This document shows positions 7,514-14,451 of a stretch of DNA of 18,910 nucleotides, piece after piece; within the stretch, counting starts at the first letter, position 1, and each line of letters starts with the position of its first letter. Made by a program: the position numbers and the translations under genes. The DNA comes from WRKB01 sp031551145. Its GTDB lineage: Bacteria; Desulfobacterota; Desulfovibrionia; Desulfovibrionales; Desulfovibrionaceae. The notes below the pieces were generated by a model. That model did no database searches and was not told where the DNA came from. It worked only from the letters and a program-made list of their open reading frames with translations. Location: contig JAVBNZ010000046.1 in assembly GCA_031551145.1 (NCBI GenBank), positions 1-18,910 on the forward strand. The letters are read 5' to 3'.

Positions 7514-8227
7514 ATGGGAATGGCGTTCTTTATTGACCTGACCTTGTGCACGGCCTGCCGCGGCTGTCAGGTCGCCTGCAAGCAGTGGAAAAAGCTCCCG
7601 GGTGAAGAAACCCGCAATACCGGCTCGCACACCAACCCGCCGGACCTGAGCTACATCACCCTCAAAACCGTCCATTTCATAGAAAAAGGCGAAAAAGACG
7701 AATTGCGCTGGCTCTTCTTCCCCGAGCAGTGCAGGCATTGTTTCGATCCCGCCTGCAAGGCTTCGGCTGATCTGGAGAAAGAAGGGGCCATCCTGCAGGA
7801 TCCGGTCACCGGGGCCGTCACCTATACGGAACTGACCCGCGAGGTGGACGGCGAGGCGGCCCGCGCGGCCTGCCCCTACGACATCCCGCGCATGGATCCG
7901 GCCACGAAGCAGCTCTCCAAGTGCGACATGTGCCCGGACCGCATCGCGGACGGGCTGCTGCCGGCCTGCGTGCTGACCTGCAACTCGGGCTGCATGAGCT
8001 TCGGCGATGAAAAAGAGATGCACGACAAGGCGGTGAAAAGCCTGGAAACGGCGAAAAAACGCTGGCCGGACGCCGTGTTGGGCGATCTCGGCGATGTACG
8101 CGCCATCTATCTGTTTCAGGAAGATCCGCGCGTGTATCACAAAAGCGCGATTGCCGACGCGGGCCCGCGGGAACCGCTCACGCGGCGCAGGCTGCTGGCC
8201 GGCTTTGTTCCGTGGCGTAAGGGGTAA
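7514..8227 (+). CDS. fdhB: Formate dehydrogenase iron-sulfur subunit (three clusters)
   Basis: The 237-aa electron-transfer subunit partnered with the selenoprotein. Cysteines are at 12, 15, 18, 22 (CTACRGCQVAC), 73, 76, 81 (CRHCFDPAC), 120 (ACPYD), 137, 140, 152, 156 and 160. The second motif lacks the CP cysteine that four-cluster FdnH/HybA proteins carry, so 12 ligands for three [4Fe-4S] clusters remain, as known for the Desulfovibrio gigas small subunit. It has no signal peptide and no C-terminal membrane helix, so it is probably carried through Tat with FdhA and stays soluble in the periplasm, passing electrons to cytochrome c. AGGAGG (7503-7508) overlaps the fdhA stop codon. No cytochrome or membrane subunit gene follows; a terminator does. 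Confidence 0.94.
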   Translation: MGMAFFIDLTLCTACRGCQVACKQWKKLPGEETRNTGSHTNPPDLSYITLKTVHFIEKGEKDELRWLFFPEQCRHCFDPACKASADLEKEGAILQDPVTGAVTYTELTREVDGEAARAACPYDIPRMDPATKQLSKCDMCPDRIADGLLPACVLTCNSGCMSFGDEKEMHDKAVKSLETAKKRWPDAVLGDLGDVRAIYLFQEDPRVYHKSAIADAGPREPLTRRRLLAGFVPWRKG

Positions 8228-8274
8228 GAGCGTTTTTGCGAACGCATTCGCTTGACATTGTACGAACAATGGAC

Positions 8275-8305
8275 AACGCCGGGTTGCGCATGCAGCCCGG
8301 CGTTT
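8275..8305 (+). terminator. Terminator after fdhB
   Basis: AACGCCGGG (8275-8283) pairs perfectly with CCCGGCGTT (8296-8304), and the 12-nt loop can form a small inner stem (8285-8287 with 8292-8294). A short T run follows (TTTCC). It lies 48 nt past the fdhB stop and 65 nt from the end of the convergent DMT gene, so it may serve both strands. The stem is nearly identical to the terminator at 14350-14383. Confidence 0.65.
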
Positions 8306-8369
8306 CCGGCGCCGCGCCGCTTTCACGGCCGACGGGCATCCATTTCACAGAAATTTGTGCGGGACAGTC

Positions 8370-9251
8370 TTATTCCCTCGCCATCAAAAACACGGCCGCG
8401 ATAATGCAGGCCCCGCCGACAAAGGCTGTGGGAGGGAACACTTCGCCCCACCAAACCCAGGCCACCAGCGCCGCGAAAAGCGGGTCCACGTTCGCCGCCA
8501 CCGCGGCCTTTGTGGCCGGAAGAATCTGCAATGCCAGAGAATAACTGAGATACGCCAGATAGGTGCTGAAAAATCCCACAGCCAACATGGCCAGCCAACC
8601 GATGGGGCTGATGCCGCCGAAGGAGGCAAAGGGGAAAAGAACCAGCGCGGCCCCCAAAAAGCCGTAACAATAAATGCTGATGCCCGAATAGCGCTGCAAA
8701 AAGCACTTGGCCACGATGTATTGCACGGAATAGGCCAGGCCCGCCAGCAGGCCGAAAAGGATGCCCACGGTCTCCAACGAGGTGCCCGCCTGCCCTTCCA
8801 GGCTGATCAGGCCCACCCCGGCAAAGGCCACGGCAATCGCGATCTTCTTCACCGTGGTAAGGCGCTCCTTGAACAGAAAGTACGACATCACGGCAACGGA
8901 CGCCGGCGCTGTATAGAGCAGCAGCGTCGCCATGCCCGCACCCGCATGCCGCACGGACTGCATAAAGGCGAAATTGAGGGCGGATATGCACAACGCGCCG
9001 AAAAGCACGAGTTTGCCCATATCGGCTTTGGCGATGCGGTATTCGCCCGTGCGCAGGGCATGCAGCCAGTAAAAAATCGCAGCGAAGCCCGCGCGCCAGA
9101 ATCCGGTTTCGGCCGGCGTGGCCCCGTGAGCGTAAGCGAGTTTGGCTATGGGGCCGCTGACGGACCACAGCAACGCGGTGATCACGACCAGCAGGTACCC
9201 GTGCAGGGCGGTGGAGGGAAAAACGGGATGAGCGAGTGAATTGGCGTTCAT
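8370..9251 (-). CDS. DMT superfamily (EamA) transporter
   Basis: A 293-aa inner-membrane protein with two EamA repeats and about ten hydrophobic helices. Typical features are LLVVITALLWSVSGPIAKL near the start, FWRAGFAAIFYWL, the first repeat end (LLLYTAPASVAVMSYFLFKE, then GVGLISLEG), and the second repeat end (AAVAANVDPLFAALVAWVWW, then GGACIIAAVFL). Members export or take up amino acids and other metabolites; the substrate cannot be read from the sequence. It starts 13 nt after the GntR-family gene and so is probably co-transcribed with it, which suggests the regulator controls it. The ribosome-binding site (GGAAAA) is weak. Confidence 0.9.
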   Translation of the reverse strand: MNANSLAHPVFPSTALHGYLLVVITALLWSVSGPIAKLAYAHGATPAETGFWRAGFAAIFYWLHALRTGEYRIAKADMGKLVLFGALCISALNFAFMQSVRHAGAGMATLLLYTAPASVAVMSYFLFKERLTTVKKIAIAVAFAGVGLISLEGQAGTSLETVGILFGLLAGLAYSVQYIVAKCFLQRYSGISIYCYGFLGAALVLFPFASFGGISPIGWLAMLAVGFFSTYLAYLSYSLALQILPATKAAVAANVDPLFAALVAWVWWGEVFPPTAFVGGACIIAAVFLMARE

Positions 9252-9264
9252 GATGTTTTTTCCG

Positions 9265-9936
9265 TTATACGCACTTGTTCAGAACCCTCAGCAGGGAGTC
9301 CCGAGCATCCGTATAGTGCTTGCGGATTTCTTCCTCCGCGCGCTGCCCGTCGTGGGAACGCAGAGCGGCGATGATGTCCATGTGCCGATCGAAAGAATGA
9401 TCCGCGTTGTCTTTGTCGTAAAAAAAGACCAACGAAATCCGCCTGGTCTGTTGGCGCAGCAGCGAGACAAAGTTTATCAGGCGCTCGTTGTCGCTGCATT
9501 CCGCCATGGCCTGATGAAACTTCCGGTTTTTCGCGAACATTTCCTCAGGGTTGTCGCGGGAAGCGTCTATATCGCGAACCATGTCCTCCAGCGCGTCTAT
9601 CCGCGCCTCCGACAGCAGGGGCGCGGCCACGCGCAGGGCCAGGCCTTCCAGCACGCCCAGCAGATCGTAGATCTGCGCCGCGTCTTTTTGAGAAATTTCG
9701 CTTACCGATACGCCGACATAGGGAGTGCTGACGGCAAAACCCTCCTGCACCAGAATCTGCAATATCTCCCGCACCCTGTTCCGCTTCAGTGAAAATTCCG
9801 CGCACAGGGCGGCTTCCACCAGCTTGGAACCCGGGGGGTATTTGCCCGCGATAATGCCGCGTTTGATCGCCTTGAGCGCGTCGTCGCGCTGCTCGATCGC
9901 GGAAAGCTTCGTCTCGGTGTTTTTTGAGGAGTTCAT
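9265..9936 (-). CDS. GntR-family transcriptional regulator, FCD domain
   Basis: A 223-aa regulator. The N-terminal winged helix-turn-helix (about residues 15-80) has GIIAGKYPPGSKLVEAALCA, then RNRVREILQILVQEGF and TPYVGVSV. The FCD effector domain (about 85-215) keeps the candidate metal-site residues N137, H141, H185 and H207 (NRKFHQAM, FDRHMDI, RKHYTDA). FCD regulators usually bind a carboxylate or sugar acid and control a neighbouring transporter or catabolic operon. Its position between the DMT gene and the TRAP operon, all on the same strand, makes both the likely targets. The operator array at 14198-14268 is a candidate site. GGAGA lies about 10 nt before the ATG. No obvious promoter is visible in the 88-nt gap upstream. 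Confidence 0.93.
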   Translation of the reverse strand: MNSSKNTETKLSAIEQRDDALKAIKRGIIAGKYPPGSKLVEAALCAEFSLKRNRVREILQILVQEGFAVSTPYVGVSVSEISQKDAAQIYDLLGVLEGLALRVAAPLLSEARIDALEDMVRDIDASRDNPEEMFAKNRKFHQAMAECSDNERLINFVSLLRQQTRRISLVFFYDKDNADHSFDRHMDIIAALRSHDGQRAEEEIRKHYTDARDSLLRVLNKCV

Positions 9937-9976
9937 GCTGTTTCATTCTCCGTGAGTGCGGAAAAATCGCCGTGGA

Positions 9977-10011
9977 CGCGGCTTCCCGCGCATATTCCGC
10001 GGGAAGCCGCG
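9977..10011 (-). terminator. Strong hairpin after the TRAP operon
   Basis: A perfect 14-bp stem (9977-9990 with 9998-10011) closes a 7-nt loop, 13 nt past the TAXI binding protein stop on the minus strand. The T run on that strand (GATTTTT, 9962-9967) is about 10 nt away and not directly abutting, so termination may be partial and allow some read-through into the GntR and DMT genes, or the hairpin may protect the upstream mRNA. Confidence 0.65.
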
Positions 10012-10024
10012 CGTCCCGATCGGG

Positions 10025-10996
10025 TTACTTTACCATGCCGCGCTCTTTATAATAGCGCAGCGCGCCGGGATGCACAGGAATGGTGTTGCCGTCGAGGGCC
10101 TTTTTCAGATCAGCCTCGGCAAACTGGTTCATGTCGCCCTTGATCTTGCCCAGATTGTCGTAAAAGGACTTGACGATGAGGTAGGCGGCATCGTCGGAAA
10201 GCGCATCCGAAGCCACCAGCACGGTGTCCGTGGCAAAGGTAGGAAAGCCGCCCTTGATGCCGGGATAGGTCACTTCCGGCATGGGCACGACGCGCACGCC
10301 GGAATATTTGTCGGACACGGCCTTGAGCAGCGCCGGATCAACGTGCAGCAGCTCCACTTCCTTTGTCATGGCGATTTCGCTGAAGCGCGGGTGCGTGGCC
10401 GGGTTTCCGCCCATCATCAACGCGTCCAGGGTGCCGTCGCCCATCATCTGCGCGGCGGGCCCCGTGTTGACGAAGTTGACCACCCCGCCCTTTTTCTGCA
10501 CGTCCTCCACGGTCATTCCCTTGGCTTCCAGGAGCATGTTGAGCAGCAGGTGCGTCACAAGGTTGGCCTGGCCGGGCGCGAACTTCTTGGTCAGCATGTC
10601 GTCGAAGGTTTTGATGTTGCTCGACTTCAGCGTTATGATCTGAAGATAGGCAGGCACGATCTTCATAAGATGGCGCAGGTTTTTTGCCGGCTTGCCGTAC
10701 GGAGCCTTGCCTTCATACGCCAGGCCCACCAGAAAATCCACCGTAATGGCCAGATTGATTCTCCCCTCGGCCAGACGGTTCAGGTTCATCACCGATCCGC
10801 CGGGCTGCACCTGCACGACAAGACCGGGGCTGTTCGCCTCCACTTCTTTCAGAATGCGGCTTCCCATGCCGTACCATGATCCGCCCTGCGCGGAGGTGGC
10901 GATGGAAAGGGCTTTTTCCGGCATTGCCGCATGCGCCGAAATACTCAATACAAATACTGCAAGAACAGCAGACAGGCATAACAATACTCTTTTCAT
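10025..10996 (-). CDS. TAXI-family TRAP transporter solute-binding protein
   Basis: A 323-aa periplasmic binding protein that delivers an organic anion to the TRAP permease. A Sec signal peptide is clear: MKRVLLCLS, a hydrophobic core, and cleavage after AHA (residues 21-23). TAXI-family features follow: IATSAQGGSWYGMGSRI, VQVQPGGSVMNLNRLAEGRI, LAITVDFLVGLAYEG, and later GGVVNFVNTGPAAQMMGDGTLDALMMGG. The open frame is longer upstream, but the ATG at 10994-10996 has AAGGAG before it and begins the signal peptide. It lies 32 nt after the small membrane protein gene. TAXI proteins whose ligands are known bind substrates such as glutamate or 2-oxoglutarate; this ligand is unknown. Confidence 0.93.
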   Translation of the reverse strand: MKRVLLCLSAVLAVFVLSISAHAAMPEKALSIATSAQGGSWYGMGSRILKEVEANSPGLVVQVQPGGSVMNLNRLAEGRINLAITVDFLVGLAYEGKAPYGKPAKNLRHLMKIVPAYLQIITLKSSNIKTFDDMLTKKFAPGQANLVTHLLLNMLLEAKGMTVEDVQKKGGVVNFVNTGPAAQMMGDGTLDALMMGGNPATHPRFSEIAMTKEVELLHVDPALLKAVSDKYSGVRVVPMPEVTYPGIKGGFPTFATDTVLVASDALSDDAAYLIVKSFYDNLGKIKGDMNQFAEADLKKALDGNTIPVHPGALRYYKERGMVK

Positions 10997-11028
10997 GACA
11001 TGCTCCTTGAATATATGTATGTTGCATG

Positions 11029-11208
11029 TTACAATTTTTTTCCGCCGATGCGAAAAACGGCATATGCGAAGCAGAATCCGCAGCATAACAGATACAATAC
11101 GAATGTATTGAAGTTCATGTATTGCATGTTGAACGCATCCATGACGAAAAGGCTGCCGAAAAACAGGACAATCAAAAACCAGAGCATTGCGTTCTGCGAC
11201 GTTTTCAT
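11029..11208 (-). CDS. Small two-helix membrane protein in the TRAP operon
   Basis: A 59-aa protein whose ATG (11206-11208) shares its A with the TAA stop of the TRAP permease (TAATG), so it is probably translated by coupling. Two hydrophobic segments are visible, about residues 9-27 (LWFLIVLFFGSLFVMDAF) and 34-53 (FNTFVLYLLCCGFCFAYAVF), with a basic tail RIGGKKL. I do not recognise a family. Its position between the fused permease and the binding protein suggests an accessory role in transporter assembly or stability. It is too short to be a DctQ subunit, and the permease already looks fused. Confidence 0.7.
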   Translation of the reverse strand: MKTSQNAMLWFLIVLFFGSLFVMDAFNMQYMNFNTFVLYLLCCGFCFAYAVFRIGGKKL

Positions 11209-13205
11209 TACGCTGCCTCCCCGACAATCTTTCGTTCCCGCCATAGAAGCCCGCCGTAAAAAGCCGCGACAACGCCGATTCCCGCAAGTTGCAACGGCAG
11301 AATGTGGGTGATGATCGCAAAAGACGACGCGCCGATGAGAAGGCGAGGCAGCCACGCAAGGCGGCGCACCAGCCAGCCTTCCACGGCGGAGGCGAGCGCG
11401 ATCACACCGACCATGGACGCGCCTGTGGCGAACAGGATGTCCGGCAGGTCGCCTTTGCACAGCAACTCGGGCGAATACACGAACATAAAGGGAATGGCGT
11501 AGGCCGCGAGCCCGATGCGGAAGGTTTCGAACCCCGTCCGCATCGGCGGCGTTTTTGCTATGGCCGCCGCCGCAAAGGCCGAAAGCGCGACCGGCGGGGT
11601 GATATAGGAATGCACTCCGAAATGGAAGGCGAAAAAGTGGGCGGAAAGCGGCTCCACCCCCAGCGCCACCAGGGCCGGGATCACCAGGGAAGCCATGAGA
11701 ATGTAAACGGCTATAACCGTCAACCCCATGCCCAGCAGCAGGCAGATGCCCATGGCCAGAACCAGGGCGACAAAGGTGCTGCTTTGCGCAAGCTCGATGA
11801 CCGTGTTGGAAAAACGCACCGCCAGCCCCGAATAGAACACGGAGCCGATGATGATGCCGGCGGCCGCCGAAGGTATGGCGACCGTCACCATCATGTGCGC
11901 GGCGTCTTCGAAAATCTTCAGAAAGCCCGCGGCGTTCAGGCGGGTTTTGGGGTCGATGAAGCTGAGCGCGAACATGAGCGTGATGGACACTATGGTGGCC
12001 ATAACCGCGCTGTAGCCCAGCATCATGGCCACAACCAGCAGAATGAGGGGAATGAAGAGATAGCCCCGCGTGCGCAGAATTTGCAGGGCGTTCGGCCGGT
12101 TTTCATCCGCATCGACGCGGACGTCCAACTTGCAGGAGCGGAAATGCACCATCGAGTATACCGCCGTAAAATACAGCAGTGCCGGAATGGCGGCGGCCTT
12201 GACGATTTCCCAATAGCTCATGCCCAGAAACTCGGCCATGACAAAGGCCACGGCCCCCATCACCGGCGGCGTGAACACTCCCCCCGTGGACGCGCAGGCC
12301 TCCACCGCGCCGGCGAAGACCGCCGGGTAGCCCAGGCGCTTCATCAGGGGAATGGTCATGGAGCCCGTGGTGACGACGTTGGAGACCGCGCTGCCGGAAA
12401 TGGAGGCCATAAAGGCGCTTGAAAGCACGGCTGTTTTGGCGGGACCGCCGATCTGCCGCCAGGTGAGAGCGTACGCCAAATCCTGAAACAGCTCGCCCAC
12501 ACCCAGGCGCATGATGAAAGCCCCGAACAGGATGAACATGACCACATAGGTGGCTGAAACAGCTATGGGCGTGGAATAGATGCCGTTTTCCTCCATGAAC
12601 AGATCGGTGACGATAAAACGCCAGTCGATGTTCGGGCCGAAGAAAATGCCGACCATGTATTCGCCGAAAACGCACTGCGCGAGAAAAAACGCGAGCAGAA
12701 GCGTGAGCACCCAGCCGAGCGTGCGTTGCGTGGCTTCGATGACCAAAAAGAACATGCACAGCGACACAATAATGTCCCGCGTTTCCTCCAGGCCGCGCCG
12801 CGACATGAATCCGTTGAAATCATAAAGAATATACGCCTGTATGCCTATGACCATAAGAAAACAGCACAGGTCGTATGCAAACCAGGCGTTGATCGGGTCT
12901 TTCCACGAACTTCTTCCCCTGGGTTTCAGGAAAAAGCACAGGGCCATGAGCATGGAAAGATGCAGCGTGTTCTGCAGATAGCTGGCAGGCTGCCCGAAAA
13001 AGGACGTGTAGAGATGATAAAAGGCAAAGGCCAGAGCCACGGCGCTGAGCACCACGGCGGTTACGGCGGGCAGGAAGCGTCTGTCTTCCTGTAAAAGATA
13101 TTCGATGCAGGACGCGGATTGTGCGTCGACGCCGGCATGGGCCGGAAGCGAAACTTCGGGAACAGGGTCGTCCGCGCAGGCTGCTGAAGGGAATTCGGCA
13201 CTCAT
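11208..13205 (-). CDS. TRAP transporter fused permease (TAXI type)
   Basis: A 665-aa membrane protein with an N-terminal DctQ-like part fused to the DctM-like permease, as is usual for TAXI systems. It imports a solute with a sodium or proton gradient, using the binding protein encoded downstream. There are many hydrophobic helices. DctM features include FMASISGSAVSNVVTTGSMT, IPLMKRLGYPAVFAGAVEAC, ASTGGVFTPPVMGAVAFVMA and HFFAFHFGVHSYITPPVALS. The frame extends to 13262 through a TTG, but the ATG at 13203-13205 has GAGGA about 8 nt before it and removes a proline/glycine-rich stretch that coincides with a hairpin. The protein ends at the TAATG overlap with the 59-aa ORF. A soluble N-terminal tail of about 45 residues precedes the first helix. 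Confidence 0.93.
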   Translation of the reverse strand: MSAEFPSAACADDPVPEVSLPAHAGVDAQSASCIEYLLQEDRRFLPAVTAVVLSAVALAFAFYHLYTSFFGQPASYLQNTLHLSMLMALCFFLKPRGRSSWKDPINAWFAYDLCCFLMVIGIQAYILYDFNGFMSRRGLEETRDIIVSLCMFFLVIEATQRTLGWVLTLLLAFFLAQCVFGEYMVGIFFGPNIDWRFIVTDLFMEENGIYSTPIAVSATYVVMFILFGAFIMRLGVGELFQDLAYALTWRQIGGPAKTAVLSSAFMASISGSAVSNVVTTGSMTIPLMKRLGYPAVFAGAVEACASTGGVFTPPVMGAVAFVMAEFLGMSYWEIVKAAAIPALLYFTAVYSMVHFRSCKLDVRVDADENRPNALQILRTRGYLFIPLILLVVAMMLGYSAVMATIVSITLMFALSFIDPKTRLNAAGFLKIFEDAAHMMVTVAIPSAAAGIIIGSVFYSGLAVRFSNTVIELAQSSTFVALVLAMGICLLLGMGLTVIAVYILMASLVIPALVALGVEPLSAHFFAFHFGVHSYITPPVALSAFAAAAIAKTPPMRTGFETFRIGLAAYAIPFMFVYSPELLCKGDLPDILFATGASMVGVIALASAVEGWLVRRLAWLPRLLIGASSFAIITHILPLQLAGIGVVAAFYGGLLWRERKIVGEAA

Positions 13206-13224
13206 TGTTGCATCCTCGCTGCCT

Positions 13225-13249
13225 GCGGGGGCGGACAGGCCGCCCCCGC
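13225..13249 (-). promoter_or_regulatory. GC-rich hairpin in the TRAP permease leader
   Basis: A perfect 10-bp stem (13225-13234 with 13240-13249) closes a 5-nt loop and ends 19 nt upstream of the permease ATG. It has no T run, so it may act on translation or mRNA processing and not as a terminator. Confidence 0.45.
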
Positions 13250-13259
13250 GGATTGACGG

Positions 13260-13280
13260 CAAACCCGCCGGGCGGGTTTG
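13260..13280 (-). terminator. Possible terminator after the sulfotransferase gene
   Basis: CAAACCCGC (13260-13268) pairs with GCGGGTTTG (13272-13280) around a 3-nt loop, 67 nt past the sulfotransferase stop. The stem ends in TTTG on the minus strand, a weak terminator shape. With the next hairpin it could lower transcription or separate the messages of the sulfotransferase and the transporter. The rest of the 142-nt gap (13206-13347) shows nothing recognisable. Confidence 0.4.
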
Positions 13281-13347
13281 ATAACGGCACTCCCGCGCGG
13301 ACGCCCGACGACGGAAACGATCCCGCCCGCGCCCGCGCGGCGGGCCG

Positions 13348-14139
13348 TCATACCGCTGCCTGAAGACGGTGGGCCGCCATCATGTCGTAGGCCGGCTTGT
13401 GGTACTCGTACACCATCTGAAGCAGCGGGAGATCGTGATAAATGGTCTCCACCAGACGCTCGTCGTAGAGGAAGGCTTCCATTTGCTTCTGAATGCCGGA
13501 ACTGCCGGCCACGTCCCGGTAGCAGACTTCCCAGTGGCTGTATTCGCTGCGCCATTCGGGCTTCCAGCGGAGCGCTTCCGGCTTGTGCGGCACGCCCACG
13601 GCCTTGCTCCAGGCCTTCATGATGCCTTCGGGGTTTTCTTCGAAATCTTCGCCGTCAACGACCAGCGGGGTTTTCCCATTGTCGAGGAAGTGGAGGCTCA
13701 ACTCGCTGATGCGCTTGAACATGCGCCCCTGGTCATAGGTGCCCAGGTCTTCCAGGTTGCGCTGCTGCATGCCGCGCACCTTCCAGCTCGAAAGCAGAGC
13801 CCGGCGGGGATTGCGGATCTGGAACATATGTTTGCAACGCTTAAGCAGTTCCTCGTCTTCAAGAAAGCGCTCAATCGCGTGCAGGGGGGCTTCCTTCACG
13901 AAGACCGGCCCCTTCTCGGCCATGCCGAAGATTTTTTCCTTGATGGCCCCGTACTCCGTGGGCCAACCGTCGTAATCGCTCTCATGTCCGCAGGTTTTCT
14001 GATCTTTGCGGGCGTTCCAGTAAATGGGCAGAAAGGGTTCGAAAACCGTCTGAAAATCCCCGCGCTCCGAAATAACCCGCATGAACACGGTTGTCAGGGA
14101 ACGTACCGTCATCCAGTTGAAAATGATAGGGTGCTGCAT
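13348..14139 (-). CDS. Sulfotransferase-fold protein
   Basis: A 263-aa P-loop protein of the sulfotransferase family (enzymes that move a sulfuryl group from PAPS to an acceptor). The 5'-phosphosulfate loop appears as WMTVRSLTTVFMR (residues 9-21) where relatives have PRSxSTxxxR, followed by ERGDFQTVFEPF, like the ERGDF...hEPF seen in this subfamily. The 3'-phosphate loop appears as QIRNPRRALLSSW (107-119). The Pro of PRS is Val here, and the acceptor is unknown. ATG 14137-14139 has GGAGG 5 nt upstream. It is the first gene of the minus-strand run that continues with the TRAP genes, and it sits directly behind the operator array. It could instead be a non-catalytic PAPS- or nucleotide-binding relative. 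Confidence 0.72.
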   Translation of the reverse strand: MQHPIIFNWMTVRSLTTVFMRVISERGDFQTVFEPFLPIYWNARKDQKTCGHESDYDGWPTEYGAIKEKIFGMAEKGPVFVKEAPLHAIERFLEDEELLKRCKHMFQIRNPRRALLSSWKVRGMQQRNLEDLGTYDQGRMFKRISELSLHFLDNGKTPLVVDGEDFEENPEGIMKAWSKAVGVPHKPEALRWKPEWRSEYSHWEVCYRDVAGSSGIQKQMEAFLYDERLVETIYHDLPLLQMVYEYHKPAYDMMAAHRLQAAV

Positions 14140-14197
14140 GCTTTCCTCCAGGTCGAAGAGAGTTGATGAAAATGAACTCGATGTGCGCGTGAGGAGA

Positions 14198-14268
14198 AAA
14201 TACGCCGGCCGATTTCAAATTGTCAACAATTTTTTAAAAATTATTGACAATTTGAATTATTATGTCAA
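14198..14268 (-). promoter_or_regulatory. Tandem promoters with dyad operator array for the sulfotransferase/TRAP genes
   Basis: On the minus strand P1 is TTGACA (14263-14268), 17 nt, AATAAT (14240-14245). P2 is TTGACA (14221-14226), 17-18 nt, GTATTT or TATTTT (near 14197-14203), and is weaker. Overlying them is a dyad centred on 14235 and spanning 14212-14258: 13-bp perfect arms (14214-14226 with 14244-14256) plus inner arms AATTTTT/AAAAATT, with only two mismatched pairs. Three related sites (TGTCAACA, TATTGACA, TGTCAACA) are centred at 14224.5, 14245.5 and 14266.5, exactly 21 bp apart. A dimeric repressor bound here would cover both promoters. GntR/FCD proteins often use TTGT..ACAA-like sites, so the nearby regulator is the first candidate. 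Confidence 0.65.
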
Positions 14269-14349
14269 CATACTATTTTATTTGTATTTATTTAAGGAGA
14301 AAGACGGGGAGATAATGGCAATCTGCTCCAAACACCGTTTTCACACGCA

Positions 14350-14383
14350 AAAACGCCGGGTACCATTCGTAACCCGGCGTTTT
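14350..14383 (-). terminator. Terminator after the O-methyltransferase gene
   Basis: A perfect 12-bp stem (14350-14361 with 14372-14383) with a 10-nt loop, ending on the minus strand in GTTTTTGCG. It lies about 70 nt past the methyltransferase stop. The stem contains the same AACGCCGGG core as the terminator at 8275-8305. The other bases of the 312-nt gap 14140-14451 hold the operator array, an AT-rich stretch (14257-14305), and nothing else I can name. Confidence 0.75.
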
Positions 14384-14451
14384 CATTGTTTGCAGCGAAG
14401 AAAAAGCTGAACTCTCAGGGGAGGATTACACCCGCAGCTCTCTAATGACTC

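Noticed and set aside
8188..8212. Twin-arginine-like TRRRLLAG at the C-terminus of FdhB
   Set aside because: Tat signals are N-terminal; here it is the last 15 residues and has no long hydrophobic stretch after it.
8257..8270. ATTGT-N4-ACAAT inverted repeat after fdhB, as a possible GntR operator
   Set aside because: It lies downstream of fdhB and downstream of the DMT gene, where no promoter needs an operator, and the arms are only 5 bp.
11289..12422. 377-codon open frame opposite the TRAP permease
   Set aside because: The translation is an Arg/His/Gly-rich hydrophilic string typical of antisense to a membrane protein; no ribosome site or family match.
14314..14409. 31-codon plus-strand ORF after an AGGAG-like site
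   Set aside because: It is read straight through the methyltransferase terminator hairpin and is Arg/Lys-rich without any family sign.
14386..14451. Possible riboswitch-like sequence in the gap after the methyltransferase stop
   Set aside because: On either strand I could not build a multi-stem aptamer fold, and its place in a 3' untranslated region does not suit one.
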